Shown here: piece by piece, positions 8,061-16,491 of the stretch
Layout: each line of letters starts with the position of its first letter
Numbering within the stretch: the first letter of the stretch is position 1
Assembly (NCBI GenBank): GCA_013288945.1
Contig: JABDAZ010000022.1
Span: forward strand, 1 to 49,092
Source of the DNA: Bacteroidota bacterium
GTDB lineage: Bacteria; Bacteroidota; Bacteroidia; Chitinophagales; Chitinophagaceae
Length of the DNA stretch: 49,092 nucleotides
Direction: 5' to 3'
Program-made: the position numbers and the translations under genes
The notes under the pieces: generated by a model
Databases searched by the model: none
What the model saw: only the letters and a program-made list of their open reading frames with translations
Told to the model about the DNA's origin: nothing

Positions 8061-9596
8061 ATGGCTCAATACGACATTATTATTATTGGCACTGGCGCGG
8101 GCGGCGGAACACTTGTGCATGCATTAAAAGATTCAGGCAAAAAAATTTTAGTGGTTGAGCGCGGAACGTATTTGCCAAGAGAAAAAGAAAATTGGGATTC
8201 CATCGCAGTGTTTCAGCATGATCGTTATCATACAAAAGAAGTTTGGAAAACTGATACGGGAAAAGATTTTCATCCGCAAACCGGCTATTGGGTTGGTGGA
8301 AATACAAAAGTGTATGGCGCTGCATTATTCCGCTTGCGCGAAAATAATTTTGAAAGCGTTCAACATCATGATGGCATTACACCGGAGTGGCCATTAAAAT
8401 ATAAAGACTTTGAACCTTATTATACAAAAGCAGAAGAACTTTTTAATGTGCATGGAAAAATGGGTGAAGATCCTACGGAACCCTTTCGCAGTGCGGAATA
8501 CCCGAACCCGCCAGTTTCTCATGAGCCGCGCATTCAGCAAATAAATGATGCATTGCTGGCTGGTGGTTATCATCCATTCAGTTTGCCCATTGGTGTGCGT
8601 TTGGTTGAAGGCGATCCATTAAACAGCCCGTGCATTCGCTGCAATACTTGTGATGGTTTTCCATGTTTAATTCATGCAAAAGCTGATGCTGATATCAACT
8701 GCGTGCGGCCTTCTCTGCCAAATACAAACGTTACATTAATGACGGAAGTGAAGGCTACGAAATTAATTACCGATGCATCTGGCAAAAATGTTACAAGTGT
8801 AGAAGCCGAACGCGGGCTCGAAAAATTTACTTTTTCTGCAGACATTATTGTTGTTGCTGCCGGCGCTGTTAACTCCGCTATTTTATTATTGCGTTCCGCC
8901 AACAATGTGCACAGCAACGGACTTGCGAATGGCTCTGATATGGTTGGCCGTCATTTAATGAAGCACCATAATGCAGCGATGCTTGCGATTTCCACCAAAC
9001 CAAATCCTACAAAATTTCAAAAAACTTTAGCCGTTAATGATTTTTATTGGGGCGATGATGAATTTAAATTTCCGATGGGACATGTGCAGTTAATGGGCAA
9101 ATCAAACCGCGATCAAATTTCTCCGGATGCGCCGTTTTTTACACCGGGAATTGTGATGGATGAAATGGCAAGCCATTCTGTTGACTGGTGGTTTACCGGC
9201 GAAGATTTAGGATTGCCGGAAAATCGTGTTTTTATAAAAAATGACGAGATTAATATTGCATACACAGAAACAAACACAGAAGGCATCAGCAGGCTGAAAG
9301 ACAAGTGGAGCCACATTCTCCGCGAAACAGATGATGCAAAATATTTTGTGCCGCATTCATTGTACCTCAAAAAAAATATTCCGTTAGAAGGCCTTGCACA
9401 TCAATGCGGCACATGCAGGTTTGGCGAAGATCCAAAAACATCCGTGCTTGATACCAATTGCAAAACGCACGAAGTAGACAATCTCTATGTCGTCGACGGA
9501 AGTTTTTTCCCATCCAGCGGCGCCGTAAATCCATCACTAACAATTATTGCAAACGCATTAAGAGTTGCCGATCATTTGATGGAAAGAATGAAGTGA
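8061..9596 (+). CDS. GMC family oxidoreductase
   Basis: FAD-dependent glucose-methanol-choline family oxidoreductase, 511 aa, oxidising an alcohol or sugar hydroxyl. The dinucleotide-binding GTGAGGG starts at residue 10, and the active-site pair is His447 (HQCGTCRFG) and Asn490 (GAVNPSLT). A cysteine cluster C191-x2-C194-x2-C197-x4-C202 lies mid-protein, suggesting an Fe-S site or disulfides. No signal peptide is visible. It differs from the three GMC paralogues at 44.6-49 kb in the cysteine spacing and C-terminus, so it is a separate subfamily. TACCTTGCAC at 8035-8044 resembles a promoter -7 box. It follows the GH172 gene. Confidence 0.9.
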   Translation: MAQYDIIIIGTGAGGGTLVHALKDSGKKILVVERGTYLPREKENWDSIAVFQHDRYHTKEVWKTDTGKDFHPQTGYWVGGNTKVYGAALFRLRENNFESVQHHDGITPEWPLKYKDFEPYYTKAEELFNVHGKMGEDPTEPFRSAEYPNPPVSHEPRIQQINDALLAGGYHPFSLPIGVRLVEGDPLNSPCIRCNTCDGFPCLIHAKADADINCVRPSLPNTNVTLMTEVKATKLITDASGKNVTSVEAERGLEKFTFSADIIVVAAGAVNSAILLLRSANNVHSNGLANGSDMVGRHLMKHHNAAMLAISTKPNPTKFQKTLAVNDFYWGDDEFKFPMGHVQLMGKSNRDQISPDAPFFTPGIVMDEMASHSVDWWFTGEDLGLPENRVFIKNDEINIAYTETNTEGISRLKDKWSHILRETDDAKYFVPHSLYLKKNIPLEGLAHQCGTCRFGEDPKTSVLDTNCKTHEVDNLYVVDGSFFPSSGAVNPSLTIIANALRVADHLMERMK

Positions 9597-9634
9597 TATG
9601 TTTATAGAAATTGCGGCATTTAATTGTTAATAAA

Positions 9635-10688
9635 TCAAACAGCCGGTTCCTGTTGGCTAAGACAATGAAAACTTCCCAGGCCCCAAATTATTTCTGTTGA
9701 ATCGATGCCAACAACTTTTCTTGTCGGAAAACTTTCTGCAATTATTTGTAATGCTCTGTCGTCGTTATCACAACGATAAGTTGGAACGATGACTGATTTA
9801 TTTGCGATATAAAAATTTGCGTAAGACATAGGCAGGCGCTGGCCCTCATAATACACTTCATCTGGCATTGGCAGTTCAATAATATTTAATTGCTTGCCAT
9901 TTATTAACCGCATCTTTTTTAATTCAGATAAATTTTTTTGCAACAATTCGTAGTTCTCATCATTTTTATTTTTTTCAATAACAGTCAGCACAGTGTCTTC
10001 ATTAATAAATCTTACGGTGTCATCAATATGGCCGTCAGTATCATCGCCGATAATTCCTTCGCTTATCCAAAGTATTTGTTCGACGCCATAGTAATTTTGT
10101 AAATAGTTTTCTATTTGCTGCTGGTTGAAATTTGGATTGCGGTTCTCATTCAACAAACATGCAGTGGAAGTTATTAATGTTCCTTTTCCATTAAAATCTA
10201 CAGAGCCGCCTTCCATAATTATTTTCGGATAATAAACAGGCAAATTAAAATGCTTCGCGATTAATGTTGGAATCACATCATCCAAATCATACGGCGGATA
10301 TTTATTTCCCCATGCGTTATAATCCCAATCAACAATTATTTTTTTTTTGCTCTGCACTTGGATTGATTAAAAAAGCCGGTCCATGATCTCTGCACCATGC
10401 ATCATTTGTTGGATTGAAAAAAAATTCTACATTATTTAAATCTGCATTCGCCGCAGTTAAATATTTTATTGCAAAATTTTTCATGGCTTCATCAGCAACA
10501 TTAATACGCACTTTTTCGCTGAGCGCAAGCTCTTTTACAAACTGAGCGTAATATGGAAAAATCGTATTAATCTTTCCCGGCCAGGATGCTTCTTTGTGTG
10601 GCCACGAAAGCCATGTTGCTTCGTGTTGATCGAATTCTGCAGGAAAATAATAGCCGAGTTCTTTCGGAGTTAATTGTTGTTTGTCCAT
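9635..10688 (-). CDS. aguA: agmatine deiminase, interrupted by a frameshift at an A10 run
   Basis: Hydrolyses agmatine to N-carbamoylputrescine and ammonia. The gene reads in two frames: residues 1-119 (ATG 10688, ending QKKNNC and a stop at about 10329) and a continuation from about 10350 down to 9635. Joined, they give about 350 aa, the normal size. Motifs from both parts fit the family: TWLSWPHKEASWPG and NDAWCRDHGP before the break, MEGGSVDFNGKG, GDDTDGHIDD and the catalytic cysteine in GSFHCLSQQEP after it. The break is ten A on the coding strand (10339-10348); nine A would restore QKKIIVDWDYNAWG. It could be a sequencing error, a young pseudogene, or slippage-dependent expression. It is last in an operon, 5 bp after the beta-lactamase gene. 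Confidence 0.88.
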
Positions 10689-10693
10689 CCGTT

Positions 10694-11407
10694 TTATTGT
10701 TTGTTAAACTCTGTTAATAATTGAAGCGTATGATCCAAAGATGATGCATCATGCCAGTCATCATGGCCAGAAATAACATAGGCTGGTTTTCCGAATTTCT
10801 TTTTAATTCTTTCTATTGATTTCGGCCATTCTTTTGTATCGCTTTCTTTAATATAGCCGAGATCTGTTGCTTCAGCACTCTTAATAAAACAACCGCCGTA
10901 TAATAGTTTTTCTTTGGGAAACCATGCCACAATATTGTCAAGCGTATGCCCGGCGCCGGGAAAATAAACTTCAAAAGATTCGTTTCCGATATTGAATTTT
11001 TGATCAGGCTGCAAGATATTGGTTGAAGGCGCATGATGATCTTTCACCAAAAAAGAATCGGTTAATGCAATTGCATATGTTGCAATTCCTTTTTTTTGAA
11101 AGAAAGAAAAACCAGCAGATCTATCGTTGTGAGAATGCGTTCCAATAACCATTATTATTTTTTGGTGATGCCTTATCCAAATTGAATCTATTAATGGCTC
11201 GTATTGCGTACTGTCCCATGGCGTATCAAACAGAATTGCGCCTTCGCTTGTGAGCACATACATTGCATTGGCAGAAACAAGTTCTCCTTTATATAAATTG
11301 AAGGTTGTATATACATAAAAATTGCAGGTTACTTTTTCAATCTTCAATTCTTGCGAAAAAGAATTAAGCGTTATAAAAATTGATAAGATAAAAATAATTT
11401 TCTTCAT
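10694..11407 (-). CDS. subclass B1 metallo-beta-lactamase (BlaB/IND-like)
   Basis: Predicted periplasmic zinc beta-lactamase, 237 aa, resembling the chromosomal BlaB/IND enzymes of Flavobacteriia. The signal peptide covers about residues 1-19. All B1 zinc ligands are present: H91-x-H93-x-D95 (THSHND), H154 (GAGHTLDN), C173 (GGCFIKSA) and H215 (SGHDDW), and Lys176, which binds the substrate carboxylate in B1 enzymes. The ATG at 11407 is chosen over an upstream ATG because it gives the signal peptide; it overlaps the stop of the preceding amidase gene by one base (TGATG), indicating translational coupling. Its position between two agmatine-pathway genes is unusual. Activity on beta-lactams is inferred; a related hydrolase role cannot be excluded. 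Confidence 0.9.
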   Translation of the reverse strand: MKKIIFILSIFITLNSFSQELKIEKVTCNFYVYTTFNLYKGELVSANAMYVLTSEGAILFDTPWDSTQYEPLIDSIWIRHHQKIIMVIGTHSHNDRSAGFSFFQKKGIATYAIALTDSFLVKDHHAPSTNILQPDQKFNIGNESFEVYFPGAGHTLDNIVAWFPKEKLLYGGCFIKSAEATDLGYIKESDTKEWPKSIERIKKKFGKPAYVISGHDDWHDASSLDHTLQLLTEFNKQ

Positions 11408-12282
11408 CAATCTTCGTCGATATAACGTTTTGTAATTGGTTGGTAAGAATCTATTCTTCTGTCGCGCATAAAAGGCCAATGCGTTCTATAGCTGTCTGTT
11501 TTATCAGTATCAATTTCCTGTAAAATAATTTCTTCTTTATCGTGCGATGCCTGGTATAAAATAGATCCAAATGGATTGGAGATAAATGATCCGCCCCAAA
11601 ATTTCATAGCGCCATTTTGTTCTAAACCAACTCTGTTTACACTTACAACATGCACAGCATTTGCAATGGCATGGCTGCGTTGTATAGTTTGCCACGCATT
11701 ATATTGTTCTGTGTTTGTTGATTCGTCTTGTGAAGTTGCCCAACCAATTGCAGTTGGATAAAATAAAATTTCCGCGCCCATTAATGACGTGATGCGCGCT
11801 GCTTCTGGATACCATTGATCCCAGCATATTAATATGCCGATTTTTGCAAACTTTGTTTCAAAAATTTTATACCCCAAATCGCCCGGCGTAAAATAAAATT
11901 TTTCATAAAAAGCAGGATCATCGGGGATGTGCATCTTTCTGTATTTGCCCAAATAAGAACCATCGGCATCAAGCACTACAGTTGTGTTGTGATAAATTCC
12001 CTGCGCTCTTTTTTCAAATAAAGAAGCAATGATAACCACGTTTAATTCTGCTGCGACTTTGCTTAATGTTTCTGTAGATGGGCCAGGAATCGGTTCAGCT
12101 AATTTGAAGTTTTCATAATCTTCCACATCACAAAAATATAATGACGTAAATAATTCCTGCAGGCAAATTATTTGCGCGCCTTTTGCCGCAGCTTCTTTTA
12201 CTTTTTCAATTGCTTTCTGCAAATTTTGCTGCTTATCATTTGTGCAACTCATTTGCACCAAACCCAATTTTACTTTGCCCAT
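11407..12282 (-). CDS. aguB: N-carbamoylputrescine amidohydrolase
   Basis: Carbon-nitrogen hydrolase (nitrilase superfamily), 291 aa, releasing putrescine, CO2 and ammonia from N-carbamoylputrescine, cytoplasmic. The Glu-Lys-Cys triad is visible as E43 (LQELF), K116 (KYRKMHIPDD) and C153 (GILICWDQWYPEAAR). The family segments YEKFYFTPGDLG and AIGWATSQDE support AguB rather than another nitrilase. First gene of the aguB - metallo-beta-lactamase - aguA operon; its TGA overlaps the next ATG. A TATTTTTG promoter element lies 19 nt upstream of the start. Confidence 0.93.
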   Translation of the reverse strand: MGKVKLGLVQMSCTNDKQQNLQKAIEKVKEAAAKGAQIICLQELFTSLYFCDVEDYENFKLAEPIPGPSTETLSKVAAELNVVIIASLFEKRAQGIYHNTTVVLDADGSYLGKYRKMHIPDDPAFYEKFYFTPGDLGYKIFETKFAKIGILICWDQWYPEAARITSLMGAEILFYPTAIGWATSQDESTNTEQYNAWQTIQRSHAIANAVHVVSVNRVGLEQNGAMKFWGGSFISNPFGSILYQASHDKEEIILQEIDTDKTDSYRTHWPFMRDRRIDSYQPITKRYIDED

Positions 12283-12301
12283 TATTATTTATTTGAGGTT
12301 G

Positions 12302-12309
12302 CAAAAATA
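12302..12309 (-). promoter_or_regulatory. TATTTTTG promoter element of the agu operon
   Basis: Perfect TAnnTTTG on the minus strand followed by CA, 19 nt before the aguB ATG. It would drive aguB, the metallo-beta-lactamase and aguA. Confidence 0.55.
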
Positions 12310-12391
12310 CATGGTTAAGTTGGAAAGTCCGTGAGTGAGAAAGCCGGAAAAGAAAATTTAAGAATTTAATATTGTGAGATGTTTTATTAAT

Positions 12392-12434
12392 AAAAAAAAT
12401 CCGAAGGAATATTATAAAATTATTCTTTCGGACT
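12392..12434 (-). terminator. hairpin terminator of the acyl desaturase gene
   Basis: On the minus strand GTCCGAAAGAATA pairs with TATTCCTTCGGAT (one wobble) around a 9-nt loop, followed by a run of eight T. It lies about 30 bp beyond the desaturase stop and before the agu promoter. Confidence 0.8.
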
Positions 12435-12464
12435 TGCAGACTTTCAGTCTTTACTAATTCTTTT

Positions 12465-13532
12465 TTATGCTCTTCCCATCTGCCTTAAAAAAGCAACATG
12501 CGAAGCAACGGCGTAACGAACGCGCGGATATTCTATATAATTTATTCCGTATTCCTGGCAGGCCTTTTTAATAATTTTGCTGATAGCAGGATAATGTACG
12601 TGCGATATTTTTGGAAACAAATGATGTTCAATCTGAAAATTTAAACCACCAACCAGCCATGAAACCAATTTATTATGGGTAGCAAAATTGGCGGTTGTTT
12701 TTATTTGATGGATTGCCCATTCATCATCCAGTTTTCCGGTTTCAATATTTGCAACAGGAAATGCAGTATGCTCAACTGTATGTGCCAATTGAAATACAAT
12801 ACTCAAAACAAATCCTGCGACGCAAGTAAAAATTACAAACCCGATTAACCAATGTGTAAATCCAATCATATAAATTGGTAAACCGATAAATAAAAATGCA
12901 TGAAATATTTTAAATCCCCAGAAAACAAAATGATCAGAAACAGTCATTTTCTTTAAAGGCATTGCACCAACTTTACTTTTAAAATATTTTTGATAATCCA
13001 AAACGAAAATCCAGAAAATATAAAGCAAAGAATATAAAAACCAGAAATAGAAATGCTGGTATTTGTGCATCTTATATTTTTTCTGCGACTCACTCATTCT
13101 CATCCATGGCTGAATGTCAATATCATCATCAACGCCATCAACATTTGTAAATGCATGGTGAATAATATTGTGTTTCATGTTCCACATAAAACTGTTTCCA
13201 CCCAAAATATTTAATGAAAATGCGGCGAACATATTCACCCATTTGTATTTGCTAAAACTTCCATGAGCGCCATCGTGCATCACATTAAAACCAATCGCGG
13301 CAACCACGCAGCCAAGCAACACACTTTCTAAAATTGCGAAAACAGCATTTGGTGTAAAAAATACAAGATGAATATAAATGAAAGAAAAAGTCAGCATTAA
13401 TATTACTGCCTTCATAAAAATTTTTGTATCGCCTGTTGTTGACTTACCTACTTCTTCAAAGTAAGAACTTATCCTTCCTTTCAACTCGGTGTGAAAAGAA
13501 TGAGGAACGTTTGTGAATTTAGGTATAGTCAT
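12465..13532 (-). CDS. acyl-CoA / fatty acid desaturase (front-end type)
   Basis: Membrane fatty acid desaturase, 355 aa, di-iron. Histidine boxes are HDGAH (86-90), HNIIHH (121-126) and QIEHH (300-304). The QIEHH third box, with Gln in place of the first His, is typical of front-end (delta-5/delta-6, linoleoyl-CoA) desaturases, but there is no fused cytochrome b5 domain. Two hydrophobic pairs (about 40-85 and 205-250) match the family topology. The start is the ATG at 13532. Possible -7 boxes are TACCTTG near 13563-13570 and a TAAATTTT word near the ATG. A strong terminator follows. Confidence 0.9.
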   Translation of the reverse strand: MTIPKFTNVPHSFHTELKGRISSYFEEVGKSTTGDTKIFMKAVILMLTFSFIYIHLVFFTPNAVFAILESVLLGCVVAAIGFNVMHDGAHGSFSKYKWVNMFAAFSLNILGGNSFMWNMKHNIIHHAFTNVDGVDDDIDIQPWMRMSESQKKYKMHKYQHFYFWFLYSLLYIFWIFVLDYQKYFKSKVGAMPLKKMTVSDHFVFWGFKIFHAFLFIGLPIYMIGFTHWLIGFVIFTCVAGFVLSIVFQLAHTVEHTAFPVANIETGKLDDEWAIHQIKTTANFATHNKLVSWLVGGLNFQIEHHLFPKISHVHYPAISKIIKKACQEYGINYIEYPRVRYAVASHVAFLRQMGRA

Positions 13533-13663
13533 GATGAAAAATTTAGCGTTTAAAAATCGGGTGCAAGGTAGCTCTTTTAAACTGATTCTTGTGTTAAGAT
13601 TCGTACAATATAAACGTGCTAATGGGTTATTTGTTTTGTTGCGTGCAGAACTAAGATTAAAAA

Positions 13664-14401
13664 CTAAGTATCTAATTGAACAAATGCATCCAGGCTTTTT
13701 ACGCCAATCATTTTTTCTGATATAAAACCTTCAGCGTAAGGCACTCCAATCATTTTGCCAAACATTTGCTGGCGGCCGATGATAGAGTTTAAAAATTCCG
13801 GTGTTGAAATATAAGTTTGCGGTTCATCCTTATTGTATTCTGTTGAATGAAATTGGGAAGAATACGCTTTGATTGCTTCCACTTTTCTTTCAAAAACCGG
13901 TGTGATGTCGTAAACAAAAGAAGGGTTTTCATAGCGATCCTGTATATAGTGAAACACGTATTTCGGGCGCCAATGATTTTGCAAATTGCCATTACTATCT
14001 GCAGTTTCAATTTTACGCAACCCACTCAAAAAACATGCATCTGAAATTAATTTTCCCGCGCGCCCATGATCAGGATGACGATCTGCCAATGCATTTGCTA
14101 AAACAATTTCAGGTTGAAATTTTCTTATCGCGCTTATTAATAAACGCTGGTGTTTTTCATCGTTGCTAAAAAAACCATCGGCCATGTTTAAATTTTCACG
14201 CACATCCAAATCCATTATTGATGCGGCTTTGGCAGCTTCTTCCGTACGGATTTCTGCAGTGCCTCTTGTGCCAAGTTCGCCACGCGTTAAATCGATAACG
14301 CCAACTTTTTTTCCATGTAATTTTTCCATCATTAATAAACCGGAACAACCCAATTCCACATCATCAGGATGAACGGCGATGGCGAGTATATCTAATTTCA
14401 T
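13664..14401 (-). CDS. bshB1: bacillithiol biosynthesis deacetylase BshB1
   Basis: Zinc N-deacetylase (PIG-L/LmbE family), 245 aa, converting N-acetylglucosaminyl-malate to glucosaminyl-malate in bacillithiol synthesis. Zinc-site motifs are HPDD (11-14) and DRHPDHGRA (107-115); the segment LTRGELGTRGT is characteristic of BshB1. The start is ATG 14401, with a TAATTTTG promoter element only 4 nt upstream, so the transcript may be leaderless. BshA and BshC are not in the window; a bacillithiol-linked redox protein (YtxJ) is at 41.9 kb. It is 131 bp upstream of the desaturase gene on the same strand. Confidence 0.93.
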   Translation of the reverse strand: MKLDILAIAVHPDDVELGCSGLLMMEKLHGKKVGVIDLTRGELGTRGTAEIRTEEAAKAASIMDLDVRENLNMADGFFSNDEKHQRLLISAIRKFQPEIVLANALADRHPDHGRAGKLISDACFLSGLRKIETADSNGNLQNHWRPKYVFHYIQDRYENPSFVYDITPVFERKVEAIKAYSSQFHSTEYNKDEPQTYISTPEFLNSIIGRQQMFGKMIGVPYAEGFISEKMIGVKSLDAFVQLDT

Positions 14402-14405
14402 GATG

Positions 14406-14413
14406 CAAAATTA
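14406..14413 (-). promoter_or_regulatory. TAATTTTG promoter element of bshB1
   Basis: Perfect TAnnTTTG followed by CA on the minus strand, with 4 nt between its last base and the ATG at 14401. The same geometry is seen at 2871-2878. Confidence 0.5.
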
Positions 14414-14642
14414 ATGTGATAATGCGATAATATACTAATGTGCAAAATGGCTCAATTCGAAAATGGCTCAATGGTTTCAAAAATCTTGCTTATTATTTTT
14501 TCTATGAGCTAAATGAATATAAATGCGATAACACAAAGAACTCAAAGAATGAACACAAAGTTTCACAAAGGTTTTTAAGAAATCCTATATTCCAAAAGTC
14601 CCACCAATCCTAATTAAGACAATTGGCTAAATAAAGAATTAT

Positions 14643-14700
14643 CTGTACAAGTGTGCGACGCAACGGGAGATGAATAAAGATTCAAATGATCGGACAAAAA
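14643..14700 (+). repeat. dispersed repeat, copy C (type 1, diverged)
   Basis: CTGTACAAGTGTGCGACGCA at 14643, then AC and, after a diverged middle, GATCGGACAAAAAT at 14688. The preceding AATAAAGAATTAT matches the AATAAAGAACT block that precedes copies B and F. Confidence 0.7.
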
Positions 14701-14727
14701 TTATTATTAATAATAACATCCTGTTCC

Positions 14728-14743
14728 CCGCCATAAATGGCGG
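14728..14743. repeat. small perfect hairpin CCGCCATAAATGGCGG
   Basis: Seven-base perfect stem around AA, much more GC-rich than the surrounding sequence. No T run follows directly on either side, so it is not an obvious terminator. Confidence 0.4.
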
Positions 14744-14848
14744 AGCTAGTCGTTTATTTTTTTATTAATGATTTGTCATGCGGTTTTCGATTTTCACATT
14801 GAGCCATTTTCACATTTCCATATTTGCACATTATCTCATTAATTGTCT

Positions 14849-14856
14849 TAATTTTG
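14849..14856 (+). promoter_or_regulatory. TAATTTTG promoter element of lpdA
   Basis: Perfect TAnnTTTG, 32 nt before the ATG at 14889. A TTTG word at 14823-14826 lies 22 nt upstream and could be the -33 box. Confidence 0.5.
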
Positions 14857-14888
14857 CATCGCTTTTCAAATTAAAAATCATTAATAAT

Positions 14889-16292
14889 ATGGCATACGAT
14901 GTAGTAGTTCTTGGAAGCGGGCCCGGCGGATATGTGGCGGCGATTCGTGCTGCACAATTAGGTTTTAAAACAGCTATTATTGAAAAAGAAAGCCTTGGCG
15001 GAGTGTGCCTCAACTGGGGTTGCATTCCTACAAAGGCATTATTAAAAAGTGCACAGGTGTACCAGGATATTATGCACGCAAAAGATTTTGGCATTGAAGC
15101 AACTGGCTCGCCGGATTTTCCTGCAGTGATAAAACGCAGTCGCGGCGTGGCTGATAAAATGAGCAAAGGCGTTCAGTTTTTGATGCGCAAAAATAAAATT
15201 GATGTGGTAATGGGTTTCGGAAAACTGAAAGCAAAAGGACAGCTTGAAGTAACCGGCGCTGATGGAAAAACACAAATTGTAGAAGGCAAACATATTATTG
15301 TAGCAACTGGTGCGCGCAGTAAAGAATTGCCAAACTTAAAACAAGATGGCAAAAAAGTAATTGGTTATCGTGAAGCAATGGTACTTCCTGCAAAACCGAA
15401 GAGCATTATTATTGTTGGCAGCGGCGCGATTGGTGTTGAGTTCGCATACTTCTATTTTAGCATGGGCGCAAAAGTGACCATCGTCGAATTTTTGCCAAGA
15501 ATTGTTCCGGTGGAAGATGAAGACATTTCGAAAGAACTGGAAAAAATATATAAGAAAAACGGCATCGATATTTTAACGAATAGTGAAGTAACAAGTGTAG
15601 ATACAAGCGGCGCCGGCGTAAAAGCAAAAGTAAAAACACAAACTGGCGAAATTACTTTGGAAGCTGATGTATTATTAAGCGCAGTTGGCGTTACTGCAAA
15701 CCTTGAAAACATCGGACTGGAAACATTGGGTGTAAAAACAGAAAGAGGAAAAATTGCAGTTGATAAATTTTACAACACAAATGTTGCAGGAATTTATTCC
15801 ATCGGCGATTGCGCGCCAGGACAAGCACTTGCACACGTTGCTTCCAAAGAAGCGATTATTTGTGTAGAAAATATTGGTTACAACGAAAAAAAATATGCGC
15901 ACCAGCCTGAACCGATTGATTATGGAAATGTTCCAGGTTGCACATATTGCACACCGGAAATTGCGAGTGTTGGCTTAACCGAAAAACAAGCACGCGATGC
16001 CGGTTATGAAATTAAAGTTGGCAAGTTTCCATTAAGCGCTTCCGGAAAAGCTTCTGCTGCCGGACATACGGAAGGTTTTATAAAAGTGGTGTTTGATGCA
16101 AAATACGGCGAATGGCTCGGCACGCACATGATTGGTTACAACGTAACTGAAATTATTATTGAAACTGTTGTAGGCAGAAAACTGGAAACAACTTATCATG
16201 AAGTATTAAACAGCATTCACCCGCACCCAACCATCAGCGAAAGCGTGAAAGACGCAATTGAAGTGGCTTATGGTGAGGCGATACATTTATAA
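14889..16292 (+). CDS. lpdA: dihydrolipoamide dehydrogenase (E3)
   Basis: FAD flavoprotein that reoxidises lipoyl groups of 2-oxoacid dehydrogenases and the glycine cleavage system with NAD+. Starting at ATG 14889 the protein is 467 aa, the standard length; an earlier in-frame ATG at 14778 would add 37 unlikely residues and overlap the promoter. Motifs: GSGPGG (9-14), redox disulfide C40/C45 in GGVCLNWGCIPTKA, a second nucleotide-binding GSGAIG, and the C-terminal active-site His446/Glu451 in HPHPTISE. No E1 or E2 gene is adjacent; an E2 gene is at 31.7 kb. A strong terminator follows. Confidence 0.96.
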   Translation: MAYDVVVLGSGPGGYVAAIRAAQLGFKTAIIEKESLGGVCLNWGCIPTKALLKSAQVYQDIMHAKDFGIEATGSPDFPAVIKRSRGVADKMSKGVQFLMRKNKIDVVMGFGKLKAKGQLEVTGADGKTQIVEGKHIIVATGARSKELPNLKQDGKKVIGYREAMVLPAKPKSIIIVGSGAIGVEFAYFYFSMGAKVTIVEFLPRIVPVEDEDISKELEKIYKKNGIDILTNSEVTSVDTSGAGVKAKVKTQTGEITLEADVLLSAVGVTANLENIGLETLGVKTERGKIAVDKFYNTNVAGIYSIGDCAPGQALAHVASKEAIICVENIGYNEKKYAHQPEPIDYGNVPGCTYCTPEIASVGLTEKQARDAGYEIKVGKFPLSASGKASAAGHTEGFIKVVFDAKYGEWLGTHMIGYNVTEIIIETVVGRKLETTYHEVLNSIHPHPTISESVKDAIEVAYGEAIHL

Positions 16293-16324
16293 GTTTTAAG
16301 TAATAAGTTGTAAGTAATAAGATT

Positions 16325-16368
16325 AATGGGATTATGTTTTTTTCATAATCCCATTTTTATTTTTTTTA
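16325..16368 (+). terminator. rho-independent terminator of lpdA
   Basis: Perfect 12-bp stem AATGGGATTATG / CATAATCCCATT around a loop of seven T, followed by a T-rich tract. It lies about 33 bp after the lpdA stop. Confidence 0.9.
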
Positions 16369-16417
16369 AGCGATCAGGATTTCTTTGTTCAGCATTTGTT
16401 GCGTCGCACACTTGTGC
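16368..16417 (-). repeat. dispersed repeat, copy D (diverged)
   Basis: Read on the minus strand: GCACAAGTGTGCGACGCAAC, then AAATGCTGAACAAAGAAATC and CTGATCGC. The first block matches type 1 nearly perfectly; the distal GATCGGACAA block is eroded to GATCGC. It is placed just after the lpdA terminator. Confidence 0.55.
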
Positions 16418-16491
16418 TTTTTGTTTTCTATCGAGCGGAAGAAAAATTTTCAATCACAACATTTTTCTCAAAGCATTTCATCTTTTTAAAA

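Larger units (their letters stand above)
14402..14888. other. 487-bp repeat-rich divergent intergenic region (bshB1 / lpdA)
   Basis: No gene seen. Contains the bshB1 promoter, two inversely oriented segments (14438-14474 and 14788-14832) sharing AATGTGCAAAATGG and GAAAATGGCTCAATG, a copy of the dispersed GTGCGACGC repeat between them (14643-14700), a perfect small hairpin CCGCCATAAATGGCGG (14728-14743), and the lpdA promoter (14849-14856). Words such as AACACAAAGAACTCAAAGAA occur at 14530-14575. Confidence 0.6.

Noticed and set aside
14778-14888. N-terminal extension of lpdA from the ATG at 14778
   Set aside because: It adds 37 residues not seen in the family, spans a repeated segment and overlaps the TAATTTTG promoter; the ATG at 14889 gives the normal length.
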